Of a stretch of DNA of 64,000 nt, positions 30,873-41,429 are shown piece by piece. The stretch spans positions 1 to 64,000 of the forward strand of contig JANXVU010000036.1 of the NCBI GenBank assembly GCA_025351485.1. The letters run 5' to 3'. Position 1 is the stretch's first letter, and every line of letters begins with the position of its first letter. The notes beneath the pieces were generated by a model, which saw only the letters and a program-made list of their open reading frames with translations, made no database searches and was not told where the DNA came from. This DNA comes from Candidatus Eiseniibacteriota bacterium (lineage in GTDB: Bacteria; Eisenbacteria; RBG-16-71-46; JACRLI01). Both the position numbers and the translations under genes were made by a program.

Positions 30873-31819
30873 CCGCCTGGCTCGTGCGCCGCCTGCTGTG
30901 GAGCATGCTGGTGCTGGTGATCGTCTCGGGCGTCACCTTCACCATCTTCTTCGCCATTCCCGCCAATCCCGCCGAGCTGATCGCCGGCAAGTACGCCAGC
31001 AAGCAGACCATCGCGAGCATCGAGAAGCGCCTGGGCCTGGACCAGCCCAAGCCGGTGCAGTTTGTCCGGTTCCTCGGGCGCGCCGCGATCGGCGACTGGG
31101 GCTTTTCCTACACCAGCCAGCAGCAGGTGAGGGAAGCCATCGGGCAGGCATTTCCCAAGACGCTCTCGCTGACCTTCGGGGCTGTGGTGGTGTGGCTGCT
31201 GCTGGGGATCCCGATCGGGGTGATCAGCGCGCTCAAGCCGCGCTCCCTGTGGGACCGCTTGGCGATGATCTTTGCGTTGATCGGGATTTCGGCGCCCGCG
31301 TACTGGCTGGGGCTGGTGTTCTTGAAAGTGTTCTCCGACATGCTGGGCTGGTTTCCGCTGGGCGACTACGCCGAGATCGCGCAGGGCGGCTGGGGCGCGT
31401 GGGCCCATCACCTGGCGCTGCCGTGGGTGACCCTGGCCCTGCTCTACGCCGGCTGGTACGCGCGCATGACCCGGGCCGAGGTGATGCACGTGTCATCGAT
31501 GGACTACGTGCGCACCGCGCGGGCCAAGGGCCTGTCCCCGTCCACGGTGGTGTGGAAGCACGTTCTGCGGAACGCGCTGCTGCCGATCGTGACCATGCTG
31601 GGAATGGACGTGGCCTACCTGTTCGGGGGAGCGGTGCTGACCGAGACGGTGTTCGGCATTCCGGGGATCGGGGGGCTGGCCTGGCGCGCCATCCGCCAGC
31701 GCGACCTGCCCATGGTGATGGGCACGGTGCTCTTCGCGGCCATCTTCATCGTGGTGGCCAATCTGCTGGTGGACATCGTGTACACCTTCCTGGATCCCCG
31801 GATCAAGGTGGAGGCGTAG
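30869..31819 (+). CDS. ABC transporter permease, DppB/OppB-like
   Basis: MTAWLVRRLLWSMLVLVIVSGVTF; VRTARAKGLSPSTVVWKHVLRNALLPIVTMLGM; ATGA overlap with the upstream permease. Confidence 0.94.
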   Translation: MTAWLVRRLLWSMLVLVIVSGVTFTIFFAIPANPAELIAGKYASKQTIASIEKRLGLDQPKPVQFVRFLGRAAIGDWGFSYTSQQQVREAIGQAFPKTLSLTFGAVVVWLLLGIPIGVISALKPRSLWDRLAMIFALIGISAPAYWLGLVFLKVFSDMLGWFPLGDYAEIAQGGWGAWAHHLALPWVTLALLYAGWYARMTRAEVMHVSSMDYVRTARAKGLSPSTVVWKHVLRNALLPIVTMLGMDVAYLFGGAVLTETVFGIPGIGGLAWRAIRQRDLPMVMGTVLFAAIFIVVANLLVDIVYTFLDPRIKVEA

Positions 31820-31861
31820 GCCGCAGCGGCGCTCCGCGAGCACGGAACTCCACAAACAATC

Positions 31862-31892
31862 AGGCCCGGGGCGCGAGCGCACCCCGGGCCTT
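31862..31892 (+). terminator. Rho-independent-like terminator after the oligopeptide ABC operon
   Basis: AGGCCCGGGG...CCCCGGGCCT, 10 bp perfect stem followed by TTACTTG. Confidence 0.6.
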
Positions 31893-32441
31893 ACTTGCTT
31901 CCGACGGAGGAAGATGAAAATGCCGGATCGAGGAAGACGCCCCCAAGGCCGTCGTCGTCACCGCTGCGTGGGGCCGCGGCTGGACTTCTGTCTCGTGGTG
32001 TCCCCTCGATCCGGCGCTACCACCGCATGTGTGGGGCACACGATGGCAAGTACAACAGGAAGCGCCGCCTGATGGCCCGCAGGGGCTCACTCCATACCGA
32101 ACCACGGCGGCGGCTTCCAACACGGAATCGTGGGCAGTGAATGGAACAGGTGACCAACCCGGGCCATCCCTCTGCTTAAAGGATGCACAGATAGGTATTG
32201 CAATAACGGGGCCAGTTGGGTTTCCGGCGAGCAATTCGTTGTATGGCAATGGTTTAGCATGAAAAGAGCTGCGCGAATGTTGCGCAGTGACCTCGAGAGT
32301 AGTGCGCACTAAATGCGCATGCGTTGCAGGAGATTCGGCGTAATTCTTTACTGGATTGAAACTTGCGGAACTGCGTCATTTGTGCGCATTCAACGGGCTG
32401 AGGGTGCGCACATGCTCGGCCCGGGCAGGCCGCACCACCCA

Positions 32442-34679
<2,238 letters not shown>

Positions 34680-34833
34680 GCAACGGGTTTACCCTACGGG
34701 GGGCGGGGGGTCAAGCGGGGCGCGGGGAAGCCCGGGCGGATCAGGGGCGTGACGGCCCTCGTGCGCCACCACCACGACCCCGCCGCAAAGCTCCGGAAAC
34801 AAGACAGGCTGTGTTGGCGTAGACTCGGGCGTG

Positions 34834-34962
34834 CGAAGGCCTCCCCGGGGAGAGAAAGTGGCGTGGGCAACCGCCCTTCACCCCAGGGAGGCCTTCGTAC
34901 CGCTGCTCAAGGGGCCCGTCTCACGACGAATGGAGGTTTGCGCCTTCGGCCTTCGTGAGATG
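34834..34962. other. Intergenic region with two strong inverted repeats (possible structured RNA)
   Basis: CGAAGGCCTCCC (34834-34845) / GGGAGGCCTTCG (34886-34897); TCTCACGA/TCGTGAGA around 34920-34961. Confidence 0.4.
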
Positions 34963-35132
34963 GATTCCATGCGTCCATGATGCCGTGAGGGACCGGAATG
35001 ACCATCCGCACAATCGACGAGTCAGAGCGAGAAGCGGCGAGAGCCGTGGGAATCTCATACTTGCTTGCTAAGGGGCCGCTTCGCCCGCCACGCGATGAGC
35101 GCTTGGAGCCTTTGTGACCCCGGGGAACACGC

Positions 35133-37457
35133 CTATCGGGCGGCGGAATGCCCCTCCCGTGCCACCACCGGCGAAGCGGTGAGCGAATCCAGCGAGATCA
35201 GCTGCCCCGCCGGCGTCACCCGCCCGAACTGCAGCACGCCGGTGGGGCAGCTCTGCACGCATGCGGAGCAGCGCACGCACTCGGGGTCCTGCATCGGCAG
35301 GCCCTTGTTGGCGAAGTTCATCACGTCGATGCCCTGGTGGCACACCGAAGTGCATACGTTGCAGGAAATGCACTTCTTCTTCTCGGGCACGATGGCGAAC
35401 GAGCTGAACCGCGCGTAGACGTGCATCAGCGCGGCCAGCGGGCAGGCAAAGCGGCACCACACCCGGCCCGAGTACTTGAAATACAGGCCCACCCCCAGGA
35501 TCCCGCCGAACAGGACGTCCACGATCCACTTGTAGCTCACGGGGTTCACCAGCTTGTGGTCGGCGTTCTTGCCTTCCAGGAGCAGCGTGAACAGGTTGCC
35601 CAGGGTGGAATCCGGCATCGCCCACGCGGCGATGCGCAGCGCCAGCAGGCCGAAGGCAAACGCCAGGAACACCTGTCCGATCATGTTGACCCGGTTCCAC
35701 GCGGGGCCGTGGGGCATTTTGGTGCGCTGCTGGTCGCCCATGGTCTCGGCCAGCGCCCCGCACGAGCAGATCCAGCCGCAGTACACGCCCTTGCCCCAGC
35801 GGTAGATCGCCAGCGGCAGCAGCACGAAGGTCTGCAGGAAGCCGATCACCAGCCACCACGCCATGGGCTTGTCGGTGAACACGTTGTACACGCTGAGCGG
35901 CCAGGCAAGGATGAATCCATAGGCGCGCCAGTAGGCCCGCGGGTGGCCCCAGTCGGGCCAGTGGCGCGCGGCGTAGTCGACGGCCGGGATGTAGCTCTCG
36001 AACAGGTGGTCGGCGATGACCTTGCCCGTGCCGGCGGAGAAGAGGCCGTTGTAGCCCATCCACGGCAGCACCACTTCGGGCAGCAGGAACAGCGGGATCG
36101 CCTGCACCAGGAACAGGCTCAGCGTCTGCAGCATCACGTAGGGGGTGTTGCGCCGCTGGATCCGCTGCAGGCCGAACACGCCGATGAGCGAGGTGTAGAC
36201 CAGGGTGTAGTAGAACGAGCGACTCTTCATGGACACCGCCACCGTTCCCAGCAGAGTTGCGCGGTCGGCGACCTGCGACTGCCACCAGCCACCCAGGCCC
36301 GCGAGCAGGTCCGGGGCCAGGCCGGGCCACGCGAACTTCGACCAGATCGCGGTTTCCAGGAAACCGCCGGCCTTCCAGTCGTACATCAATGCCAGGAAAC
36401 CCACGAAAAGTGCCAGCAGCGCCCAGCCGAGCAGGGATCCCTCGCCGTGGATGCGGATCCGCGAGCGGCGGAAGAACTCCAGGGGCGCCTCGCGGCCGAT
36501 CAGGCTGAACACCACGTCGTTGGGCAGCAGCAGCTCGCCCGAGGGGCCGGAGAGAGTCACCGAACCTTCCGCGATGGCCTTCACCTGCGTCCCCAGCTGC
36601 AGCGACAGCGCGCCGCTCTTTCCCAGGTCCTCCAGGGCCTCGCGGTTTTCCGGCTTGGGGCGGGAGAGCTCGCTCTTGCGGTAGGACAGCGTCACCTTCG
36701 CGCCCTTCCGGGCCAGGGCGATGGCGGTCTCCACGGCGGAGTCCCCGCCGCCCACCACCATGCAGTCGCGACCCGCGAACTCGGCCGGGTCGTGCAGGCG
36801 GTTGTAGACCTTGTCCAATTCTTCGCCCGGGCAGCCCAGCTTGCGGAAGTTGCCGCTCCGACCGATGGCGATCAGCGCACGCCGGGCGCGCATCGTTTTG
36901 CCGCCCATCAAGTGCAGCACAACGCCATCCGCGTCCCGCGAAATCCGCTCCACGAAGGCCGCCGTCACCTGGATCCCGGCCGCGGAGACCTGCGCCCGCA
37001 GCTCGTCCAGAAGCGCTTCCTTGACCTCGGCGCTTACTTGCAAACTCCCGGCGGGCTTCATCTCGCGCGGGTAGGTGTAGATCGGCTTGGCCTTGGGGAA
37101 ATTGACGATGGTGGTGAAGGGCTCGGAGGCTTCGATCACCTGGAACTTCAGGCCGAGGCGCGCCGCCTCCACCGCCGCGGCCATGCCCGCCACGCCGGCC
37201 CCGATGATGGCCAGGTCGGGCATGTCGGAATCCGCGCCCCCGGAGCGGAGCGCGGGGTCCTTCGCAATTCTCTGCACCACCTGCGCGCCGGTATCGAGCG
37301 AGAACTTGAGCAACGGCACGCCGGCCAGGTCACCGGCCACGTACACCCCGGGCACGTTGGTGCTGCCGTCCTCCCGGACCTCCGGGAGCTTCTCGACCTT
37401 TCCGGCGGGCCAGTGGCCGTGCAGCCAGCGGGTGTAGGCGGCGATGGGGTTCGGCAA
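35133..37457 (-). CDS. Fusion protein: FAD/NAD(P)-dependent oxidoreductase (TrxR-like) + membrane NapH-like polyferredoxin
   Basis: DLAIIGAGVAGMAAAVEAARLG and VVGGGDSAVETAIALARKGAKVTL (two Rossmann folds); multiple TMs; CGWICSCGAL, WCRFACPLAAL, CISCNVCTSVC, CVRCSACVQSCPTG iron-sulfur motifs. Confidence 0.9.
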   Translation of the reverse strand: MPNPIAAYTRWLHGHWPAGKVEKLPEVREDGSTNVPGVYVAGDLAGVPLLKFSLDTGAQVVQRIAKDPALRSGGADSDMPDLAIIGAGVAGMAAAVEAARLGLKFQVIEASEPFTTIVNFPKAKPIYTYPREMKPAGSLQVSAEVKEALLDELRAQVSAAGIQVTAAFVERISRDADGVVLHLMGGKTMRARRALIAIGRSGNFRKLGCPGEELDKVYNRLHDPAEFAGRDCMVVGGGDSAVETAIALARKGAKVTLSYRKSELSRPKPENREALEDLGKSGALSLQLGTQVKAIAEGSVTLSGPSGELLLPNDVVFSLIGREAPLEFFRRSRIRIHGEGSLLGWALLALFVGFLALMYDWKAGGFLETAIWSKFAWPGLAPDLLAGLGGWWQSQVADRATLLGTVAVSMKSRSFYYTLVYTSLIGVFGLQRIQRRNTPYVMLQTLSLFLVQAIPLFLLPEVVLPWMGYNGLFSAGTGKVIADHLFESYIPAVDYAARHWPDWGHPRAYWRAYGFILAWPLSVYNVFTDKPMAWWLVIGFLQTFVLLPLAIYRWGKGVYCGWICSCGALAETMGDQQRTKMPHGPAWNRVNMIGQVFLAFAFGLLALRIAAWAMPDSTLGNLFTLLLEGKNADHKLVNPVSYKWIVDVLFGGILGVGLYFKYSGRVWCRFACPLAALMHVYARFSSFAIVPEKKKCISCNVCTSVCHQGIDVMNFANKGLPMQDPECVRCSACVQSCPTGVLQFGRVTPAGQLISLDSLTASPVVAREGHSAAR

Positions 37458-37609
37458 AGAGGCTCTCCCGCGGGTGTGTAGGGGGCGGTGCGCTCCGCAC
37501 GGTGCGGGGCAGTTGACCCGGAAGAACTACGTCGGTTCAAGGGGTTCGTGACCGTCGGGCCATCGGCGCAGGCGGGGTTCCGGCATTCGTCCCCTTGCCC
37601 TCGCCTGCA

Positions 37610-38827
37610 TCAGCCCGCGTACATCTGGAGGTCGGTGCCCACCCGGTCGGCGATGTGGAGCGTGGTCTCAAGATCCGGGTGGCGGACCACCACCATGCCA
37701 TCGGAGGTCAGGGTCTGGAGCCAGTTGCGCCGGGGCGCGCCGACGGGCAGCAGGTCCACGTTCACGATGTGCGGGCCGAACTCGGCCATCAGCCGGCCCA
37801 TGCCCTCGATGCGCTGGATGCGACCCTGGCCGACGGCGCGCTTGAAAATAGACGCGCAATTGTACTTGCGGCTCAGGTCCTGCGAAAGCGTGCCGTGGCA
37901 CACCGCCTCGGCCCAGCCGGTGAACAGGTCGATGTCCGAAACAAAGTTCATCAGGTCCACCGTGCGCGCCCCGGGTGGCCGGGCGCCGATCTCTCCGAAC
38001 ACCACTTCGCCGTCCGCCTTGCGGTGCCATTCCATGTGCGTGAAGCCGTCGCGGTAGTTCATGGCGCGGATCACTTCGTGGCCCATCCGGATGCCCGCCT
38101 GGAGGCCCGGGTCGGACAGGTCGCGCAGCGCCACGGTCTGCGGGCTGATCCACTCCTGCTGGCGCGCGATAAGCGGCCGGGGCCGATACATGCACACGTT
38201 CTGGTACAGGATCCTTCCGCGGCCGCACACGGTGTCGTAGGTGAACTCGTCCGCTTCGATGAACTCCTCGACGCTCACCTCGGTCACATGGCGCAGCTGC
38301 GGCAGGATCCGGTCCAGCTCCTCGCGGCTCCCCACCCGGTGGGTGTCCGCGGAGCCCGCGCCGGCGATGGGCTTGACGATGATGGGATAGCCGATCTTTC
38401 CGGCTGCTTCGATGACCCCGGAGGCGGTGGTGGCGCTGTAGTGGTGCGGAGTGCGGATGCCCGCCTGGTCCAGCACCTGCTTCATGCGCTCCTTGTCGCG
38501 GAACGGGACGGTCTCCGCCACAGTCATGCCCGGCAGCCCCAGGGCCTCGCGGATCCGGGCCGCCAGGAGCATCAGCGGCTCCCACTGCGATTCCACGCGG
38601 TCGATGCGCATGTGGCGGGCGCTCTGCTTGACCTGATCGACGATGGCGTCCTCGTTGGAGTACGAATCCACCTGGAGGTAGGCGGAAAGGCTCGAGAGGG
38701 CGACGGCGGGAAGCGCGGACTCGGACTGGTCGGCCAACCCGATCACGCTCGCGCCCACGCGCTGCAGGCCGCGGGTGAAGTAGGGCATCTCGGCGGGGTA
38801 GCCCGGCGCCAGCATCAGGACGTTCAA
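37610..38827 (-). CDS. ATP-grasp domain protein (paralogue 1)
   Basis: RDKERMKQVLDQAGI, GYPIIVKPIAGAGSADTHRV, SVEEFIEADEFTYDTV, THMEWHRKADGEVVFGEIGARPPGA. Confidence 0.9.
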   Translation of the reverse strand: MNVLMLAPGYPAEMPYFTRGLQRVGASVIGLADQSESALPAVALSSLSAYLQVDSYSNEDAIVDQVKQSARHMRIDRVESQWEPLMLLAARIREALGLPGMTVAETVPFRDKERMKQVLDQAGIRTPHHYSATTASGVIEAAGKIGYPIIVKPIAGAGSADTHRVGSREELDRILPQLRHVTEVSVEEFIEADEFTYDTVCGRGRILYQNVCMYRPRPLIARQQEWISPQTVALRDLSDPGLQAGIRMGHEVIRAMNYRDGFTHMEWHRKADGEVVFGEIGARPPGARTVDLMNFVSDIDLFTGWAEAVCHGTLSQDLSRKYNCASIFKRAVGQGRIQRIEGMGRLMAEFGPHIVNVDLLPVGAPRRNWLQTLTSDGMVVVRHPDLETTLHIADRVGTDLQMYAG

Positions 38828-38843
38828 CGGCTCTCCTCGGGGT

Positions 38844-40064
38844 TCATCCCAGTTCCACCCGGATCACGCTCACCAGGCGGCGCAGCGCGCGGTCCACCAG
38901 GTCGGTGTCGGTGTGCCTCAGCACCACGTAGCCGTCGCCTTCGTAGCTGGAGGAGGGGGCCTGGCCGGGGCGGGGCAGGCGTGATTCCACCACCAGGGAT
39001 CCGATCTCGGAGCCGGCGGTCTCGAGGCCGTGCACCGCCAGCACCCGCCCGCTCCCCTGCCCGCGAATGAACGCGGCCCCGCACGCGTACTGGCGCGGCG
39101 GCGGATCGAACTCCTCGAACACCATGAGGCTCGCCCACAGGCGGTAGAAATCCGCGTCGTGCGCGTAGGAAATCAGAGTCATGAACTGTGCGCCCGGCGG
39201 GCGAACCGCCACTTCCGAAATGGCCACGCTTCCATCGGGACGGAAGAACCACTCCATGTGGGTGAGGCCGGTCTCGAGCCCGAGGGCCTTGAGGCCCCGG
39301 AACGCCGCGTCCCGGATCGGGTCGAACTCGCTCCCGCCGATGTCGCGGGGGAGCAGCACGCACCACTGGATCCACGGGTTCTGCAGCACGTCGAGCGGCG
39401 TGGGGTCGTAGCGGCTGATGGAGTGCCACACCGGTTTGCCGCGCACCATGATGCTGTCGAAGGAATGTTCCTGGCCCACGATGAACTCTTCCAGCAGCAC
39501 CGGCTGCTGCGGCCCCGGCGGATCCACCTCCAGCCAGCGCTCCAGCGCGTCCCTGTTATCCAGGCGAAAGGTGTTCCGGGCGCCCGCGCCGGCCGGCGGC
39601 TTGACCACGATGGGGAGCCCGCTGGTGCGGGCGAACTCGCGCACATCCTCCGCCCCGCGGGCCAGGCGGTGCCGGGCGCACGGCAATCCCGCCGCGCGCA
39701 GCACGTCCTTCATGCGGGCCTTGTCCCGGAAGTTCCGGGCGGTCTCGACGCCCATGCCCGGGATCCCCAGCATGGCCCGCACCTCGGCGAGCGGCACCTG
39801 CAGCTCTTCCAGCGCGCCCATGATCCGGTCCACCGGTCCCAGCCGGGCGGAAATAATACGGACGGCATCCGCGATTTGAACAGGATCGAGGCCGTTTTCG
39901 ATGCGGTAGTGCCCGGCCAGCCGCGCCCGCAGGCGCGGGGGCAGCTTATCTTCCACGTCCTGGCTGACCACCGCCAGCTGGGCGCCCGGAAGGCCGGAGG
40001 CGGCATCGATGAAACGCAGCGTCGCTTCCAGGAAGAAGGGCGCCACGAAGACCACGGTTGGCAT
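38844..40064 (-). CDS. ATP-grasp domain protein (paralogue 2)
   Basis: RDKARMKDVLRAAGL, GLPIVVKPPAGAGARNTFRL, LLEEFIVGQEHSFDSI, THMEWFFRPDGSVAISEVAVRPPGA. Confidence 0.9.
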   Translation of the reverse strand: MPTVVFVAPFFLEATLRFIDAASGLPGAQLAVVSQDVEDKLPPRLRARLAGHYRIENGLDPVQIADAVRIISARLGPVDRIMGALEELQVPLAEVRAMLGIPGMGVETARNFRDKARMKDVLRAAGLPCARHRLARGAEDVREFARTSGLPIVVKPPAGAGARNTFRLDNRDALERWLEVDPPGPQQPVLLEEFIVGQEHSFDSIMVRGKPVWHSISRYDPTPLDVLQNPWIQWCVLLPRDIGGSEFDPIRDAAFRGLKALGLETGLTHMEWFFRPDGSVAISEVAVRPPGAQFMTLISYAHDADFYRLWASLMVFEEFDPPPRQYACGAAFIRGQGSGRVLAVHGLETAGSEIGSLVVESRLPRPGQAPSSSYEGDGYVVLRHTDTDLVDRALRRLVSVIRVELG

Positions 40065-40205
40065 GGGGGCATCCTACCCTCTTGGCCTCCGCGGCTCAAG
40101 ACACGCCGGACCGGGGATGGTAGAATGACGCCCGTCGCGCTTCCGGCGACCCCAAGGCGCCCTCCCGGGACGCCCTCCCGTCCACACCTTCGAGGCCACA
40201 GCCCC

Positions 40206-41429
40206 ATGAACGTCATCTTCATCGAGCCGAGCTTTCCCGCCAACCAGGCGCAGTTCGTGCGCGCGCTGCACGAGGTGGGCGCGACCGTGATCGGGGTCGG
40301 CGAGTACCCCAAGGAGAACCTCACCGACGACCTGAAGCGCCAACTCACCCACTACGAGCAGGTGCCTTCGGTGGTCAACGAGGAGGCGCTCCGCCACGCG
40401 GTGAAGTGGATCCAGGGACGCGTATGGGTGGACCGCCTGGAGGCCACCGTCGAGGCACACATCATGTCCGCCGCCCGGGTGCGCGAGAGCTGCACCATTC
40501 CCGGCACCTCGGTTCGCACCGCGTACCTGTGCCGCGACAAGCCGGCCATGAAGGAAGTGCTGCGCGAGGCGGGCATTCCGTGCGCGCAGTCCACCGCGGC
40601 CTCGTCCGCCGAGGAAGTGCGCGCGTTCGCCGCGCAGGTGGGCTTTCCCCTGATCCTCAAGCCGCGCGACGCCGCGGGCGCCTCGGGCACCCACAAGGTG
40701 GACAACGCGGAGGAGCTGGAGGCGGCCATTCGCGTGACCGGCGTGGACCGGGGGGCGGGCTTGGCGGTGGAGGAGTTCATCGAAGGGCACGAGGGCTTCT
40801 ACGACACCATCGCGGTGAACGGCGAGGTGGTGCACGAGTTCGTCTCGCACTACTACCCGAACGTGCTGGAGGCCATGCGCACCCGCTGGATCTCGCCGCA
40901 GTTCATCGCCACCAATCGCCTGGACAGCGTCGCCGATTACGGGGAGCTCAAGGACATGGGCCGGCGGGTGATCAAGGCGCTGGGGATCGGCACTTCGGCC
41001 AACCACATGGAGTGGTTCTACGGGCCCAAGGGGCTAAAGTTTTCCGAGATCGGCTGCCGGCCCCCGGGAGTTCGCGCCTGGGACCTGTACGGGGCGGGCA
41101 ACGACATGGACATCTATCGCGAATGGGCCATGGCCGTGGTGCACGGCCATCCCGGCTCCAAGGCCTCGCGCCGCTTCGCCGCGGGCCTGATCGCCTTGCG
41201 TCCCGACCGCGACGGCCAGATCGCGGGATACGAGGGCCTGCAGGAGATCCAGCGCAAGTATGGCGAGTGGATCCTGGACTTCCATCTGCCGCCGGAGGGA
41301 ACTTCCACCCAGGGCGTGGAGGCCGGGTACATGGCCAACGCTTGGGTCCGGATGCGGCACCCGGACTACGACGCGCTTCACGGCATGCTGGACGAGGTGG
41401 GCCGCACGGTAAAGGTGCGCGCGCGGTGA
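40206..41429 (+). CDS. ATP-grasp domain protein (paralogue 3)
   Basis: RDKPAMKEVLREAGI, GFPLILKPRDAAGASGTHKV, AVEEFIEGHEGFYDTI, NHMEWFYGPKGLKFSEIGCRPPG. Confidence 0.9.
   Translation: MNVIFIEPSFPANQAQFVRALHEVGATVIGVGEYPKENLTDDLKRQLTHYEQVPSVVNEEALRHAVKWIQGRVWVDRLEATVEAHIMSAARVRESCTIPGTSVRTAYLCRDKPAMKEVLREAGIPCAQSTAASSAEEVRAFAAQVGFPLILKPRDAAGASGTHKVDNAEELEAAIRVTGVDRGAGLAVEEFIEGHEGFYDTIAVNGEVVHEFVSHYYPNVLEAMRTRWISPQFIATNRLDSVADYGELKDMGRRVIKALGIGTSANHMEWFYGPKGLKFSEIGCRPPGVRAWDLYGAGNDMDIYREWAMAVVHGHPGSKASRRFAAGLIALRPDRDGQIAGYEGLQEIQRKYGEWILDFHLPPEGTSTQGVEAGYMANAWVRMRHPDYDALHGMLDEVGRTVKVRAR

Noticed and set aside
31862-32440. Checked the long intergenic region for tmRNA, SRP RNA, RNase P RNA or 6S RNA
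   Set aside because: No diagnostic conserved core of these RNAs was seen; kept only as an unassigned structured region.
35148-37481. 777-aa plus-strand ORF opposite the flavoprotein/ferredoxin fusion
   Set aside because: Antisense shadow; translation is H/Q/R/G-rich without motifs.
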